Assembly (NCBI RefSeq): GCF_030657435.1 | Contig: NZ_JAUTWS010000025.1 | Span: forward strand, 1-64,000 | Reading direction: 5' to 3' | Length of the DNA: 64,000 nucleotides | DNA from: Paracraurococcus lichenis | Lineage (GTDB): Bacteria > Pseudomonadota > Alphaproteobacteria > Acetobacterales > Acetobacteraceae | Shown: piece by piece, positions 53,115-60,761 of the stretch | Layout of the letters: every line of letters starts with the position of its first letter | How positions within the stretch are numbered: position 1 is the first letter of the stretch | Position numbers and translations under genes: made by a program | The notes under the pieces: model-generated | What the model was told of the DNA's origin: nothing | The model's input: the letters and a program-made list of their open reading frames with translations, nothing else | Databases searched by the model: none

Positions 53115-54233
53115 ATGGAAGACCCACGTTCCTGCCACGCCGCGGTCCTCCGCGACATCGGCAAGCCCATGGCGGTCGAGCGCATCGCCATCGGCCCGCT
53201 GCAGCCCGGCGACGTGCTGGTGCGGGTCGAGGCCGCCTCGCTCTGCCACACCGATCTCGAGGTGATCGAGGGCCAGTTGGCGCTCAAGCTCCCGGCGGTT
53301 CTCGGCCACGAGACGGCCGGGCGCATCGCCGCACTGGGGGAGGGCGTCACCTCCCTCGCGGTCGGCGACCGCGTCGTCCTCTCCTGGAACCCGCATTGCG
53401 GCCACTGCTTCCAGTGCAGCCGCGGCAAGCCGATCCTCTGCGAGCCCTATCTCGCCAATGGCCCGAAGGGCCTGCATTTCGACGGAAGGCCGCGGCTTGC
53501 CTGCGACGACGGCGGCATGCTGCACCAGTTGATGTATCTCGGCGGCTTCAGCGAATACGTTGTCGTGCCGGCGCAGCAGGCGGTGCGCGTGCCGGCGGCG
53601 ATCGCGGCCGACCGTGCCTGCCTGCTGGGCTGCGCCGTGATGACCGGCTTCGGTGGCGCGACGCATGTCGCCGATATCGATTGGGGCGCGACTGTCATGG
53701 TGATCGGCACCGGTGCGGTCGGGCTCGCCGCCGTGCAGGGGGCACGGCTCGCCGGCGCGGGCCGCATCATCGCCGTCGATCCGAACCCGGCGCGGCGCGC
53801 GATGGCGGAGCGCGCCGGTGCCGCCGTGCTGTGCGACCCCAGGGCGGAGGACCCGGCCGCGCTGGCGAAGTCGCTGACGCAGGGGCGCGGCGCCGATGTG
53901 GTGATCGAATCCGCCGGCGTGCCCGCCGGCTTCCGCATGAGCGTCGAGGCGGTGCGGCCCGGTGGCCAGGTGGTCTGGCTCGGCAAGCTCGGCGTGCAGG
54001 AGGAGGTTGCCTTCCGCTGGGGCGCGCTGATGCAGGAGAAGCGCATCACCCGCAGCAGCTATGGCGGGGCGCGCCCGGCGGAGGACTTCCCGGCGATGGC
54101 GCAGGCTTACCTGGACGGCAGGCTGGACCTGGACGGGCTGATCACGGCACGGATTTCGCTGGAGCAGATCAACGAGGGCTTCGCGGCGCTGAAGCGCGGC
54201 GAGGCCATCCGGTCGGTGGTGGTGTTTCCATGA
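53115..54233 (+). CDS. Zinc-dependent alcohol dehydrogenase
   Basis: The 372-residue medium-chain dehydrogenase has zinc ligands in EAASLCHTDLEVIEGQLALK (Cys about 40) and LGHETAGRIAALGEG (about 62), structural-zinc cysteines in CGHCFQCSRGKPILC (about 95-109), and the nucleotide motif VMVIGTGAVGLAAVQGARLA (about 195). It resembles class III-type alcohol dehydrogenases. It is 45 bp after the acyl-CoA synthetase gene and its stop overlaps the start of the DUF6166 gene, so the three may form an operon for oxidation of a carboxylic or alcohol substrate. Confidence 0.88.
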   Translation: MEDPRSCHAAVLRDIGKPMAVERIAIGPLQPGDVLVRVEAASLCHTDLEVIEGQLALKLPAVLGHETAGRIAALGEGVTSLAVGDRVVLSWNPHCGHCFQCSRGKPILCEPYLANGPKGLHFDGRPRLACDDGGMLHQLMYLGGFSEYVVVPAQQAVRVPAAIAADRACLLGCAVMTGFGGATHVADIDWGATVMVIGTGAVGLAAVQGARLAGAGRIIAVDPNPARRAMAERAGAAVLCDPRAEDPAALAKSLTQGRGADVVIESAGVPAGFRMSVEAVRPGGQVVWLGKLGVQEEVAFRWGALMQEKRITRSSYGGARPAEDFPAMAQAYLDGRLDLDGLITARISLEQINEGFAALKRGEAIRSVVVFP

Positions 54234-54520
54234 AGATCTACGAAGGCGGCCGCGGCCTCGCGGGCGCGCAGGTGACGGTGGATGGCGAGCCGCTGGACCC
54301 GCGCTTCGAGGTGAAGACCTTCTCGCCCATGGGCTTCGAATGGACCTATGAGGGCGACGGGCCGCGCCAGCTTGCCCTCGCGCTGCTCTGCGACCATCTC
54401 GTCGATCCGCAGCGCGCGCTGCAACTGACCGAGGGGTTCATGCGCTCCGTCGTCGCGGAGCTCGACAATGCCTGGATGCTGACCAGCGAGGAGATCGACG
54501 CCGCGCTCGGTACTGGCTGA
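54230..54520 (+). CDS. DUF6166 domain protein
   Basis: The 96-residue protein matches DUF6166: it opens MKIYEGGRGLAGAQVTVDGE, has the sequence FEWTYEGDGPRQLALALLCD (about 36-55) and ends with a helical LTEGFMRSVVAELDNAWMLT. The role of the family is unknown. The ATG overlaps the stop of the dehydrogenase gene by 4 bp (ATGA), indicating translational coupling. Confidence 0.82.
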   Translation: MKIYEGGRGLAGAQVTVDGEPLDPRFEVKTFSPMGFEWTYEGDGPRQLALALLCDHLVDPQRALQLTEGFMRSVVAELDNAWMLTSEEIDAALGTG

Positions 54521-54635
54521 CGGACGAACGGGCCACGCTTGCGAGCCGCATGGAGACGAAACCTCTCCATCGGACCCCGCCTGCGCGGCCCGCCACCTAC
54601 CCTCCCCAAACTCGGCTCTTTTCTGGCAGTGCGAG

Positions 54636-54644
54636 TGATATATC
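54636..54644. promoter_or_regulatory. GntR operator candidate 1 (TGATATATC)
   Basis: GCGAGTGATATATCTCTCGC lies about 90 bp upstream of the GntR-type gene, with flanking CCAAGAG. The same TGATATATC and CCAAGAG are found at 55466 upstream of the hydroxylase gene. Shared AT-rich palindromic sequence in GC-rich DNA suggests an operator. Confidence 0.55.
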
Positions 54645-54730
54645 TCTCGCGTGCCAAGAGTGTCCCAGGCCTCGCTCCCTGTCAATGCGGAGTGATTGCC
54701 TGAACCGCGATGATCCGCGAAAGCTGCACC

Positions 54731-55444
54731 ATGTCCCAAGCCACCTCCACGCGGCGGCGCGCCGGTACGCCGCCGCGCGGCCGCCAGGCCCTGTCCGATG
54801 CCGATGCCACCCTGACCGAGCAGGCCTACCGCGCCATCGAGGAAGCGATCGTCACCCTCGACCTCGCCCCCGGGGAGGTGGTCAGCGAGGCGCAGCTTTC
54901 GACCCGCCTCGGCTATGGCCGCACCCCGGTACGGGAGGCGCTGCAGCGCCTGGCGCGGGAGAGGCTGGTGCGCATCCTGCCGCGGCGCGGCATCGTCGTT
55001 GCCGCGGTGGACGTGGCCGAACAGCTCCGCCTGCTCGAGGTACGGCGGGAGATCGAGCGGCTGATCGCGCGCGCGGCGGCGCGACGGGCCGATCCGGAGC
55101 AGCGCGCGGCCTTCCGCGAGATCGCGGAGGGCATGGAGGAGGCCGCGGCGTCGAATGACGAGACGGGCTTCCTCCGCCTCGACCGCGCGCTGAACCTGCT
55201 GGTGCTGGAGGCCGCGCGCAACGAGTTCGCCGCCGCCGCCATGGCGCTGATGCATGGCCTGGCGCGGCGCTTCTGGTTCATCCACTGGCGGCGCGCCGCC
55301 GGCCTGCCGCAGGCGGCCGCGGTGCATGCGGCGCTGGCGCGCGCCATCGCGGCGGGCGAGGCGGAGCAGGCCGCCGCCGCTTCCGACGCCCTGCTCGACT
55401 ATATCGAGGCCTTCACGCGCGCGACGCTGGCGCCGGAGCGGTAG
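54731..55444 (+). CDS. GntR family (FCD domain) transcriptional regulator
   Basis: The 237-residue protein has an N-terminal winged helix (TLTEQAYRAIEEAIVTLDLA, about 27-46; YGRTPVREALQRLARERLVR, about 61-80; then a wing ILPRRGIVVA) and a C-terminal all-helical FCD ligand domain (LEVRREIERLIARAAARRAD, about 96). These regulators bind short palindromes and respond to organic acids. TGATATATC sites are upstream of its own gene and upstream of the next gene. The ATG at 54731 is likely, though the ATG at 54710 is possible. Confidence 0.87.
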   Translation: MSQATSTRRRAGTPPRGRQALSDADATLTEQAYRAIEEAIVTLDLAPGEVVSEAQLSTRLGYGRTPVREALQRLARERLVRILPRRGIVVAAVDVAEQLRLLEVRREIERLIARAAARRADPEQRAAFREIAEGMEEAAASNDETGFLRLDRALNLLVLEAARNEFAAAAMALMHGLARRFWFIHWRRAAGLPQAAAVHAALARAIAAGEAEQAAAASDALLDYIEAFTRATLAPER

Positions 55445-55464
55445 TTGACCCTGGCCGCGCGAGA

Positions 55465-55476
55465 CTGATATATCAG
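55465..55476. promoter_or_regulatory. GntR operator candidate 2 (CTGATATATCAG)
   Basis: A perfect 12-bp palindrome located 29 bp upstream of the hydroxylase start codon, in the 60-bp gap after the GntR gene. It is followed by CCAAGAG as at the first site. Confidence 0.6.
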
Positions 55477-55504
55477 CCGCATCCAAGAGGGCAGGAGACG
55501 CGCC

Positions 55505-56329
55505 ATGGACGGCATCGGCACCCCATCGGCCGCCGCGCTGAAGCGGGAGCGGCTGTCCCGCCGGCAGCAGGCCTTCCGTGCGGATTTCCGCGCGAGGATC
55601 GGGCGGCTCTACCATGGCTGGGCGCATGTCGCGCTGATCTACGCCATCGGCGGCGCGGCCATCTGGTACTGCGCGCGGCAACTCGGCACGCCGGCCTGGT
55701 ACGAATGGCTGGTGGTGCCGCTCGCCTTCCTCGGCGCCAACGTCTTCGAATGGTGGATCCACAAATACGTCATGCACCGGCCCATCAAGGGCCTGATGGG
55801 CATCTACAAGCGGCACACGCTGGCGCACCACCAGTTCTTCACGGAGAACGAGTACACCATCGACAACGCGCGCGACTTCCGCATCGTGTTCTTCCCGCCC
55901 TATGCGCTGATCACCTTCCTGGCCATGTCGCTGGTGCCGGCCTTCCTGCTGAACAAGGCGGGCTTCCCGGATGCCGGCTGGCTGCTGCTGATCACCAACA
56001 CGGCGCTCTACCTCAACTACGAGTTCTTCCACTTCTGCTGCCACGTGAAGGATGACCGTATCGTCCGGCACATCCCCTTCATCAACACCATCCGCCGCCA
56101 CCACGCCGCGCACCACAACACGGCGATCATGATGGAGCGGAATTTCAACCTGACCTATCCGATCGCCGATTGGCTCTTCGGCACCAGCGATCTCCGGCGC
56201 GGGCTGCTCGGCCATCTGCTGAACGGCTACGATTCGCGCTTCCTGCGCAGCGACCTCCGGCGCGTGCGCAACACGCTCGACGACCCGCGGGCCGGCGCGC
56301 CGCGCGCGAAGATCGTCGCGGCGGAGTAG
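55505..56329 (+). CDS. Fatty acid hydroxylase / sterol desaturase family protein
   Basis: The 274-residue membrane protein has the di-iron histidine clusters of the family: HKYVMHR (about 85-91), HTLAHHQFF (about 102-110), HFCCH (about 178) and RRHHAAHHN (about 198-206). Membrane helices are AHVALIYAIGGAAIWYCARQ, VPLAFLGANVFEWWIH, FPPYALITFLAMSLVPAFLL and AGWLLLITNTALYLNYEFFH. It uses oxygen to hydroxylate or desaturate a lipid in the membrane. The GntR gene upstream and the palindrome before its start suggest control by that regulator. Confidence 0.9.
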   Translation: MDGIGTPSAAALKRERLSRRQQAFRADFRARIGRLYHGWAHVALIYAIGGAAIWYCARQLGTPAWYEWLVVPLAFLGANVFEWWIHKYVMHRPIKGLMGIYKRHTLAHHQFFTENEYTIDNARDFRIVFFPPYALITFLAMSLVPAFLLNKAGFPDAGWLLLITNTALYLNYEFFHFCCHVKDDRIVRHIPFINTIRRHHAAHHNTAIMMERNFNLTYPIADWLFGTSDLRRGLLGHLLNGYDSRFLRSDLRRVRNTLDDPRAGAPRAKIVAAE

Positions 56330-56335
56330 CGCGCC

Positions 56336-56539
56336 ATGGCCGCGCTCACGCCGCTCGATGGCGGCGGCATCAAGACCTCCCGTGCCTCGCTGATCGGCGG
56401 GATCGCGGTGGCGATCGGCGTCTTCGTGCTCTGGTTGGCGCTGACGCGCGACCTCGGCCTCGCCGGCGCGCTCTCCACCCTCCTCGGCCTCGCGGTCAGC
56501 GGCGGCATCGGCCTCTGGATCTGGCGGGCCGACCTGTGA
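56336..56539 (+). CDS. Small two-helix membrane protein of unknown function
   Basis: The 67-residue product has two hydrophobic helices (SLIGGIAVAIGVFVLWLALT and LSTLLGLAVSGGIGLWIWRA) separated by RDLGLAGA. Its ATG is 6 bp after the hydroxylase stop, so co-transcription is likely. No family is recognised. Confidence 0.65.
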   Translation: MAALTPLDGGGIKTSRASLIGGIAVAIGVFVLWLALTRDLGLAGALSTLLGLAVSGGIGLWIWRADL

Positions 56540-56659
56540 AGCGGCAGCGCGGAGGCGCTGCTACAGTCGGCCGTGAAGCGGTTCCAATCACGGCATTGCA
56601 ACCACCACTCCTTGGTTCCGTTCCCTAAAGCAAAACAAGGGACCACGGGGGAAGCGAGG

Positions 56660-57823
56660 GTGGACGAGGACGCTAGACTGCATCTCGGCGGCATCAGCCC
56701 GGAGCCGCAGCTTGCCGGCACATCCGCCACGACCGGCTTGCTGAGCGCCCTGCCGGAGGGCTGGGTGATGCTGGGACGCTGCCGGATCGGCACCGCCGGG
56801 CCGGCGAGCTATCCGACTGGCTGCTGGGCGCTTGCCCATCCGACCACCGGCATCGCGTTGGTGGATGTCGCGCCGGACGCGACGCCGAATGCCGAGTCGC
56901 GCCTGCGCCGGGCGCTGGGGGCGGCGAATTTCTGGCCGGCCTTCCCGGGCTACCTGCCGGTCTGGCACGGGCGCATCGAACTCGCGGCCTGGCGGTCGCT
57001 GCCGGGCATCATGGCCGAGGGATTCTCGGAGTTGCCGCCGCTGACGGTGCCGGGCAAGGGGGCCTGGATCGCCGCCGTGCGCATGGCGCTGGCCGAGGAT
57101 CCCGCCTGGGACGTGCCCGGCGCGCCGCGGGGGACGCGCGTCGCCGCGCTGCCCGCGCCGACGGACGAGAGCGAGGAGGAGGAAGTGGTGCCACCCGCTG
57201 CCGCGCGCCGTCCCTTGCGGGGCCATGCGGCATTGCTGGCCGGTTTCGCCGCGACCTTCGTGCTGGGCTTTGCCAGCGGCGCCCTGCTGCTGGGCGGACG
57301 CGAGCCGCCGGCTGCGGCTCCTCCGGCCGCGCCGGTGACGCTGGCGCGGCCAGCCGCGCCACCGGCCGCCGCGGTCGCCATCCCGGCGGTCGCGCCCCTC
57401 CCGGCGCGAGAGCCGTCGCCGCCGGTGCCGGAGCCGGCCGCAACGATGCCGGCCGCAACGATGCCGGCCGCGACGATGCCTGTCGCGACGATGCCCGTCG
57501 CCGCGCCGGTGCCGCCACCGGCCCCCGCCATCGCGCCGCCGGCGGAGCCGGTCACCGAGGCTGCCGCGGTGCCGGCCGCCCCGCTACCCCCGCCGCCGGC
57601 GACCGAGGCGGCCGGCGCGGATACGGAGGGGCCGACCGAAACCGCCTCCTTCGCCCTGCCGCTGCCGCCATTGGCGCCAAGGGCACCGGAGCGGAAGGTG
57701 AGCCAGGCGCCGCCGCGCATCGACCGTGCCTGCAGCGATGCCCAGTACCGCTTCCAGCAGGGGCTGCCGCTGACGCCGCGGGACGTCGCCTATCTGCGCG
57801 AGGGCTGCACCACGCGGCGCTGA
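56660..57823 (+). CDS. Membrane-anchored Pro/Ala-rich protein of unknown function
   Basis: The 387-residue product has an N-terminal globular part (SALPEGWVMLGRCRIGTAGP, YPTGCWALAHPTTGIALVDV, FWPAFPGYLPVWHGRIELAA), a single membrane helix at about 192-215 (AALLAGFAATFVLGFASGAL), then a long Pro/Ala region with four 5-residue PAATM-type repeats, and a C-terminal segment RIDRACSDAQYRFQQGLPLT with cysteines that may sit in the periplasm. The GTG at 56660 follows GGGGGAAGCGAGG; an earlier GTG at 56573 is possible. Function unknown. Confidence 0.65.
   Translation: MDEDARLHLGGISPEPQLAGTSATTGLLSALPEGWVMLGRCRIGTAGPASYPTGCWALAHPTTGIALVDVAPDATPNAESRLRRALGAANFWPAFPGYLPVWHGRIELAAWRSLPGIMAEGFSELPPLTVPGKGAWIAAVRMALAEDPAWDVPGAPRGTRVAALPAPTDESEEEEVVPPAAARRPLRGHAALLAGFAATFVLGFASGALLLGGREPPAAAPPAAPVTLARPAAPPAAAVAIPAVAPLPAREPSPPVPEPAATMPAATMPAATMPVATMPVAAPVPPPAPAIAPPAEPVTEAAAVPAAPLPPPPATEAAGADTEGPTETASFALPLPPLAPRAPERKVSQAPPRIDRACSDAQYRFQQGLPLTPRDVAYLREGCTTRR
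57434..57493 (+). repeat. Four tandem 15-bp repeats within the Pro/Ala-rich gene
   Basis: Units CCGGCCGCAACGATG (57434, 57449), CCGGCCGCGACGATG (57464) and CCTGTCGCGACGATG (57479) encode PAATM or PVATM. In-frame units can change copy number without breaking the protein. Confidence 0.8.
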
Positions 57824-57837
57824 CCCTGCGACGGCGC

Positions 57838-57857
57838 GAGGAGGCCGGAGCCTCCTC
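57838..57857. terminator. Hairpin between convergent genes
   Basis: Stem GAGGAGGC-CGGA-GCCTCCTC, between the convergent ends of the Pro/Ala-rich gene and korB. It probably stops transcription from both directions; no long T tract follows. Confidence 0.6.
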
Positions 57858-57865
57858 GGCCGCGA

Positions 57866-58921
57866 TTACCGCAGGCCGGCGTTGACCGCCTCGAGCGCCT
57901 TCGCGCCCGGCACCAGCGCCGGGGTGTCCAGCCGGTTCAGCGGCACGTCGACGGTGCCGAGATGGCTGTGCATGTCCTCCGGATCCGGGTCGATATAGAG
58001 CAGGCCGGTGACGATCTCGCCCGCCGCCTTGCGCTCGTGCAGGTGGTGCATGGCCGCGACCCGGTCGGTCGGGTCGTATTCCGTGTGCAGCTTGCGCAGC
58101 CGCAGCACGCTGCCGTCGTGCTGCGTGACCTCGCGCACCTCGCCCGGGGCATAGTCCGTGGTGATCGCCTCCCGCCCCAGGATGACGTCGAGCTGGTTCA
58201 TCGCCTCGTTATGCTCGCGGACGAAGTCGTAGGATTTGGTCGAGCCCTCGTGGTTGTTGAAGGCGACGCAGGGGCTGATGCAGTCGATGAAGGCGGGGCC
58301 AGGATGCCGCAGCGCGCCCTTGATGAGCGGGACGAGCTGCGCCTTGTCGCCGGAGAAGCTGCGGGCGACATAAGTCGCGCCGAGCTGCAGCGCGATGCCG
58401 ACGAGGTCGATCGGCTCGTCGGTATTGACCGTGCCCTTCTTGGCCTTGGAGCCCTTGTCGGAGGTCGCGGAGAACTGCCCCTTGGTCAGGCCGTAGACCC
58501 CGTTGTTCTCGACGATATAGGTCATGTTCACGGCGCGGCGGATGCTGTGCGCGAACTGGCCGAAGCCGATCGAGGCGCTGTCGCCATCGCCCGAGACGCC
58601 GAGATAGATCAGGTCGCGGTTGGCGAGGTTGGCGCCCGTCAGCACGCTCGGCATCCGGCCATGGACCGAGTTGAAGCCGTGTGACGCGCCGAGGAAGTAG
58701 TCCGGCGTCTTGGAGGAGCAGCCGATGCCGCTCATCTTGGCGACGCGGTGCGGCTCGATCGAGAGCTCCCAGCAGGCCTGGATGATGGCCGCCGAGATGC
58801 TGTCATGGCCGCAGCCGGCGCAGAGGGTGCTGATCGCCCCCTCGTAGTCGCGCCGGGTGAAGCCGAGCTCGTTCACCGGCAGCTTCGGGTGGTGCAGCTT
58901 GGGCTTGGGGAGGAAGCTCAT
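57866..58921 (-). CDS. korB: 2-oxoacid:ferredoxin oxidoreductase, beta subunit (KorB type)
   Basis: The 351-residue subunit binds thiamine diphosphate and an Fe-S cluster. Seen are STLCAGCGHDSISAAIIQAC (about 31-50, cluster cysteines), KMSGIGCSSKTPDYFLGASH (about 63), the TPP motif YLGVSGDGDSASIGFGQFAH (about 106) and YIVENNGVYGLTKGQFSATS (about 134). It pairs with KorA, encoded just upstream with a 4-bp overlap (ATGA). The substrate is most likely 2-oxoglutarate, but a related 2-oxoacid cannot be excluded. Confidence 0.92.
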   Translation of the reverse strand: MSFLPKPKLHHPKLPVNELGFTRRDYEGAISTLCAGCGHDSISAAIIQACWELSIEPHRVAKMSGIGCSSKTPDYFLGASHGFNSVHGRMPSVLTGANLANRDLIYLGVSGDGDSASIGFGQFAHSIRRAVNMTYIVENNGVYGLTKGQFSATSDKGSKAKKGTVNTDEPIDLVGIALQLGATYVARSFSGDKAQLVPLIKGALRHPGPAFIDCISPCVAFNNHEGSTKSYDFVREHNEAMNQLDVILGREAITTDYAPGEVREVTQHDGSVLRLRKLHTEYDPTDRVAAMHHLHERKAAGEIVTGLLYIDPDPEDMHSHLGTVDVPLNRLDTPALVPGAKALEAVNAGLR

Positions 58922-60756
58922 TCGGCGGCGGCTCCGGCAAAGGGCACGACCTTGAGCGCCGAGGCGCGGTCGGCAATGGCGGCGCGGATGAAGCGCGCGG
59001 TGATCGGTGTGCCGTCATAGTGGAGGACGGGGATCAGCCTGGCGGGGTCAACGTTCCCCTCCGTCATGAGCATGGTGCGGAGCTGGGCATCGCGGTTCTG
59101 CTCCACGACGAAGACCCGGTCGTGCCGGGCGATGAAGTCCATGACGTCGTCGTGGAAGGGGAAGGCGCGGATGCGCATGGCATCGAGCTGGATGCCGTCC
59201 GCCTCGAGCGCCGAGAGCGCCTCCTTCATCGCGGCGCTGCTGCTGCCGTAATAGATGACGCCCGTCGTCGTCGGTGCGGCGGCGCGGCGCTCCACCGGGC
59301 GCGGCACCAGGGACTTGGCGGTGTCGAACTTCCGCAGCAGGCGCTGCATGTTGTCGACATAGGCGGCGCCCGCCTCGGTGTACTTGGCGAAGCGGTCGCG
59401 GGAGGTGCCGCGGGTGAAGAAGGCGCCCTTCTGCGCATGGGTGCCGGGATAGGTGCGGAAGGGGATGCCGTCGCCGTCCACGTCGAGGTAGCGACCGAAG
59501 GTCCGGCCGGCCTCGAGTTCCTCGGCGGTCATGACCTTGCCGCGGTCGAGCTGGCGGCTGTCGTCCCACTGGAAGGGCTCGCAGAGCCAGTCGTTCATGC
59601 CGATATCGAGGTCGAGCAGCACGAAGACCGGCGTCTGCAGCCGGTCCGCGAGGTCGAAGCTGGCCGCGCCGAAGTCGAAGCACTCCCGCGGGTCCTCGGG
59701 CAGCAGCACCACATGCTTGGTGTCGCCATGGCTGGCATAGGCCGCCGAGAGCAGGTCGGATTGCTGGGTGCGCGTCGGCATGCCGGTGGAGGGGCCGGCG
59801 CGCTGGACATCGAAGATGACGGCCGGGATCTCGGCGAAATAGGCGAGGCCGACGAATTCCTGCATCAGCGAGATGCCGGGGCCGGAGGTCGCGGTGAAGG
59901 CCCGGGCGCCGTTCCAGCCCGCGCCGATGACCACGCCGATGGAGGCGAGCTCATCCTCCGCCTGCACGATGGCGTAGCGCTTCTTGCCCGTGTCGGGGTC
60001 GGTGCGGAAGCGCTTGCAGTGCCGCTCGAAGGCCTCGGCGAGGGAGGTGGAGGGGGTGATGGGATACCAGGCACAGACCGTAGCACCCCCGTAGACCGCG
60101 CCGAGCGCGGCGGCGGCATTGCCCTCCACATAGATCCGGTTGCCGACCGCATCCGTCCGCTGGAGCTGCAGGCCGAGCGGGCATGTGAGGTTCCTCAGCG
60201 CCCAGTCGCGGCCCATGTGGAAGGCGTCGCGGTTGGGCTTCGCCAGCTTCTCCTTGCCCTTGTACTGCTCGGCGAGGAGCTGCTCGATCACCGCCGGCTC
60301 GATGCCGAGCAGGGCGGAGAGCGCGCCGACATACATGATGTTCTTGAGAAGCTGGCGCTGCCTGGCGTCGGTATAGGCGGTGTTGCAGATCTGGGTCAGC
60401 GGGATGCCGATGACCTGCACGTCGTCCCGGAAGCGCGAGGCCGGCATGGGCCGCGTGCTGTCGTAGAGGAGGTAGCCGCCGCTATCAATCTCGGCGATGT
60501 CGCGGTCCCAGGTCTGCGGGTTCATCGCGACCATCAGGTCGACGCCGCCGCGCCGGCCCAGGTGACCCTCACCGCTGACGCGGACCTCGAACCAGGTCGG
60601 CAGGCCCTGGATGTTGCTCGGGAAGATGTTGCGGGAGGCGATGGGGATGCCCATGCGCAGGATGGACTTGGCGAAGAGCTGGTTGGCGCTGGCCGAGCCG
60701 GATCCGTTGACATTGGCGAATTTGACGACGAAGTCGTTGGTGGCGATGCGCGGCAT
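58918..60756 (-). CDS. korA: 2-oxoacid:ferredoxin oxidoreductase, fused gamma-alpha subunit (KorA type)
   Basis: The 612-residue subunit has an N-terminal gamma domain (VVKFANVNGSGSASANQLFA, about 10-29; GVDLMVAMNPQTWDRDIAEI) and a C-terminal alpha domain (GNAAAALGAVYGGATVCAWY, about 213; ITPSTSLAEAFERHC; ATSGPGISLMQEFVGLAYFA, about 285; GPSTGMPTRTQQSDLLSAAY, about 322). With KorB it converts a 2-oxoacid and CoA to acyl-CoA, CO2 and reduced ferredoxin, or the reverse. It is the middle gene of the operon, 5 bp after the upstream oxidoreductase gene. Confidence 0.93.
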   Translation of the reverse strand: MPRIATNDFVVKFANVNGSGSASANQLFAKSILRMGIPIASRNIFPSNIQGLPTWFEVRVSGEGHLGRRGGVDLMVAMNPQTWDRDIAEIDSGGYLLYDSTRPMPASRFRDDVQVIGIPLTQICNTAYTDARQRQLLKNIMYVGALSALLGIEPAVIEQLLAEQYKGKEKLAKPNRDAFHMGRDWALRNLTCPLGLQLQRTDAVGNRIYVEGNAAAALGAVYGGATVCAWYPITPSTSLAEAFERHCKRFRTDPDTGKKRYAIVQAEDELASIGVVIGAGWNGARAFTATSGPGISLMQEFVGLAYFAEIPAVIFDVQRAGPSTGMPTRTQQSDLLSAAYASHGDTKHVVLLPEDPRECFDFGAASFDLADRLQTPVFVLLDLDIGMNDWLCEPFQWDDSRQLDRGKVMTAEELEAGRTFGRYLDVDGDGIPFRTYPGTHAQKGAFFTRGTSRDRFAKYTEAGAAYVDNMQRLLRKFDTAKSLVPRPVERRAAAPTTTGVIYYGSSSAAMKEALSALEADGIQLDAMRIRAFPFHDDVMDFIARHDRVFVVEQNRDAQLRTMLMTEGNVDPARLIPVLHYDGTPITARFIRAAIADRASALKVVPFAGAAAE

Positions 60757-60761
60757 CGGGG

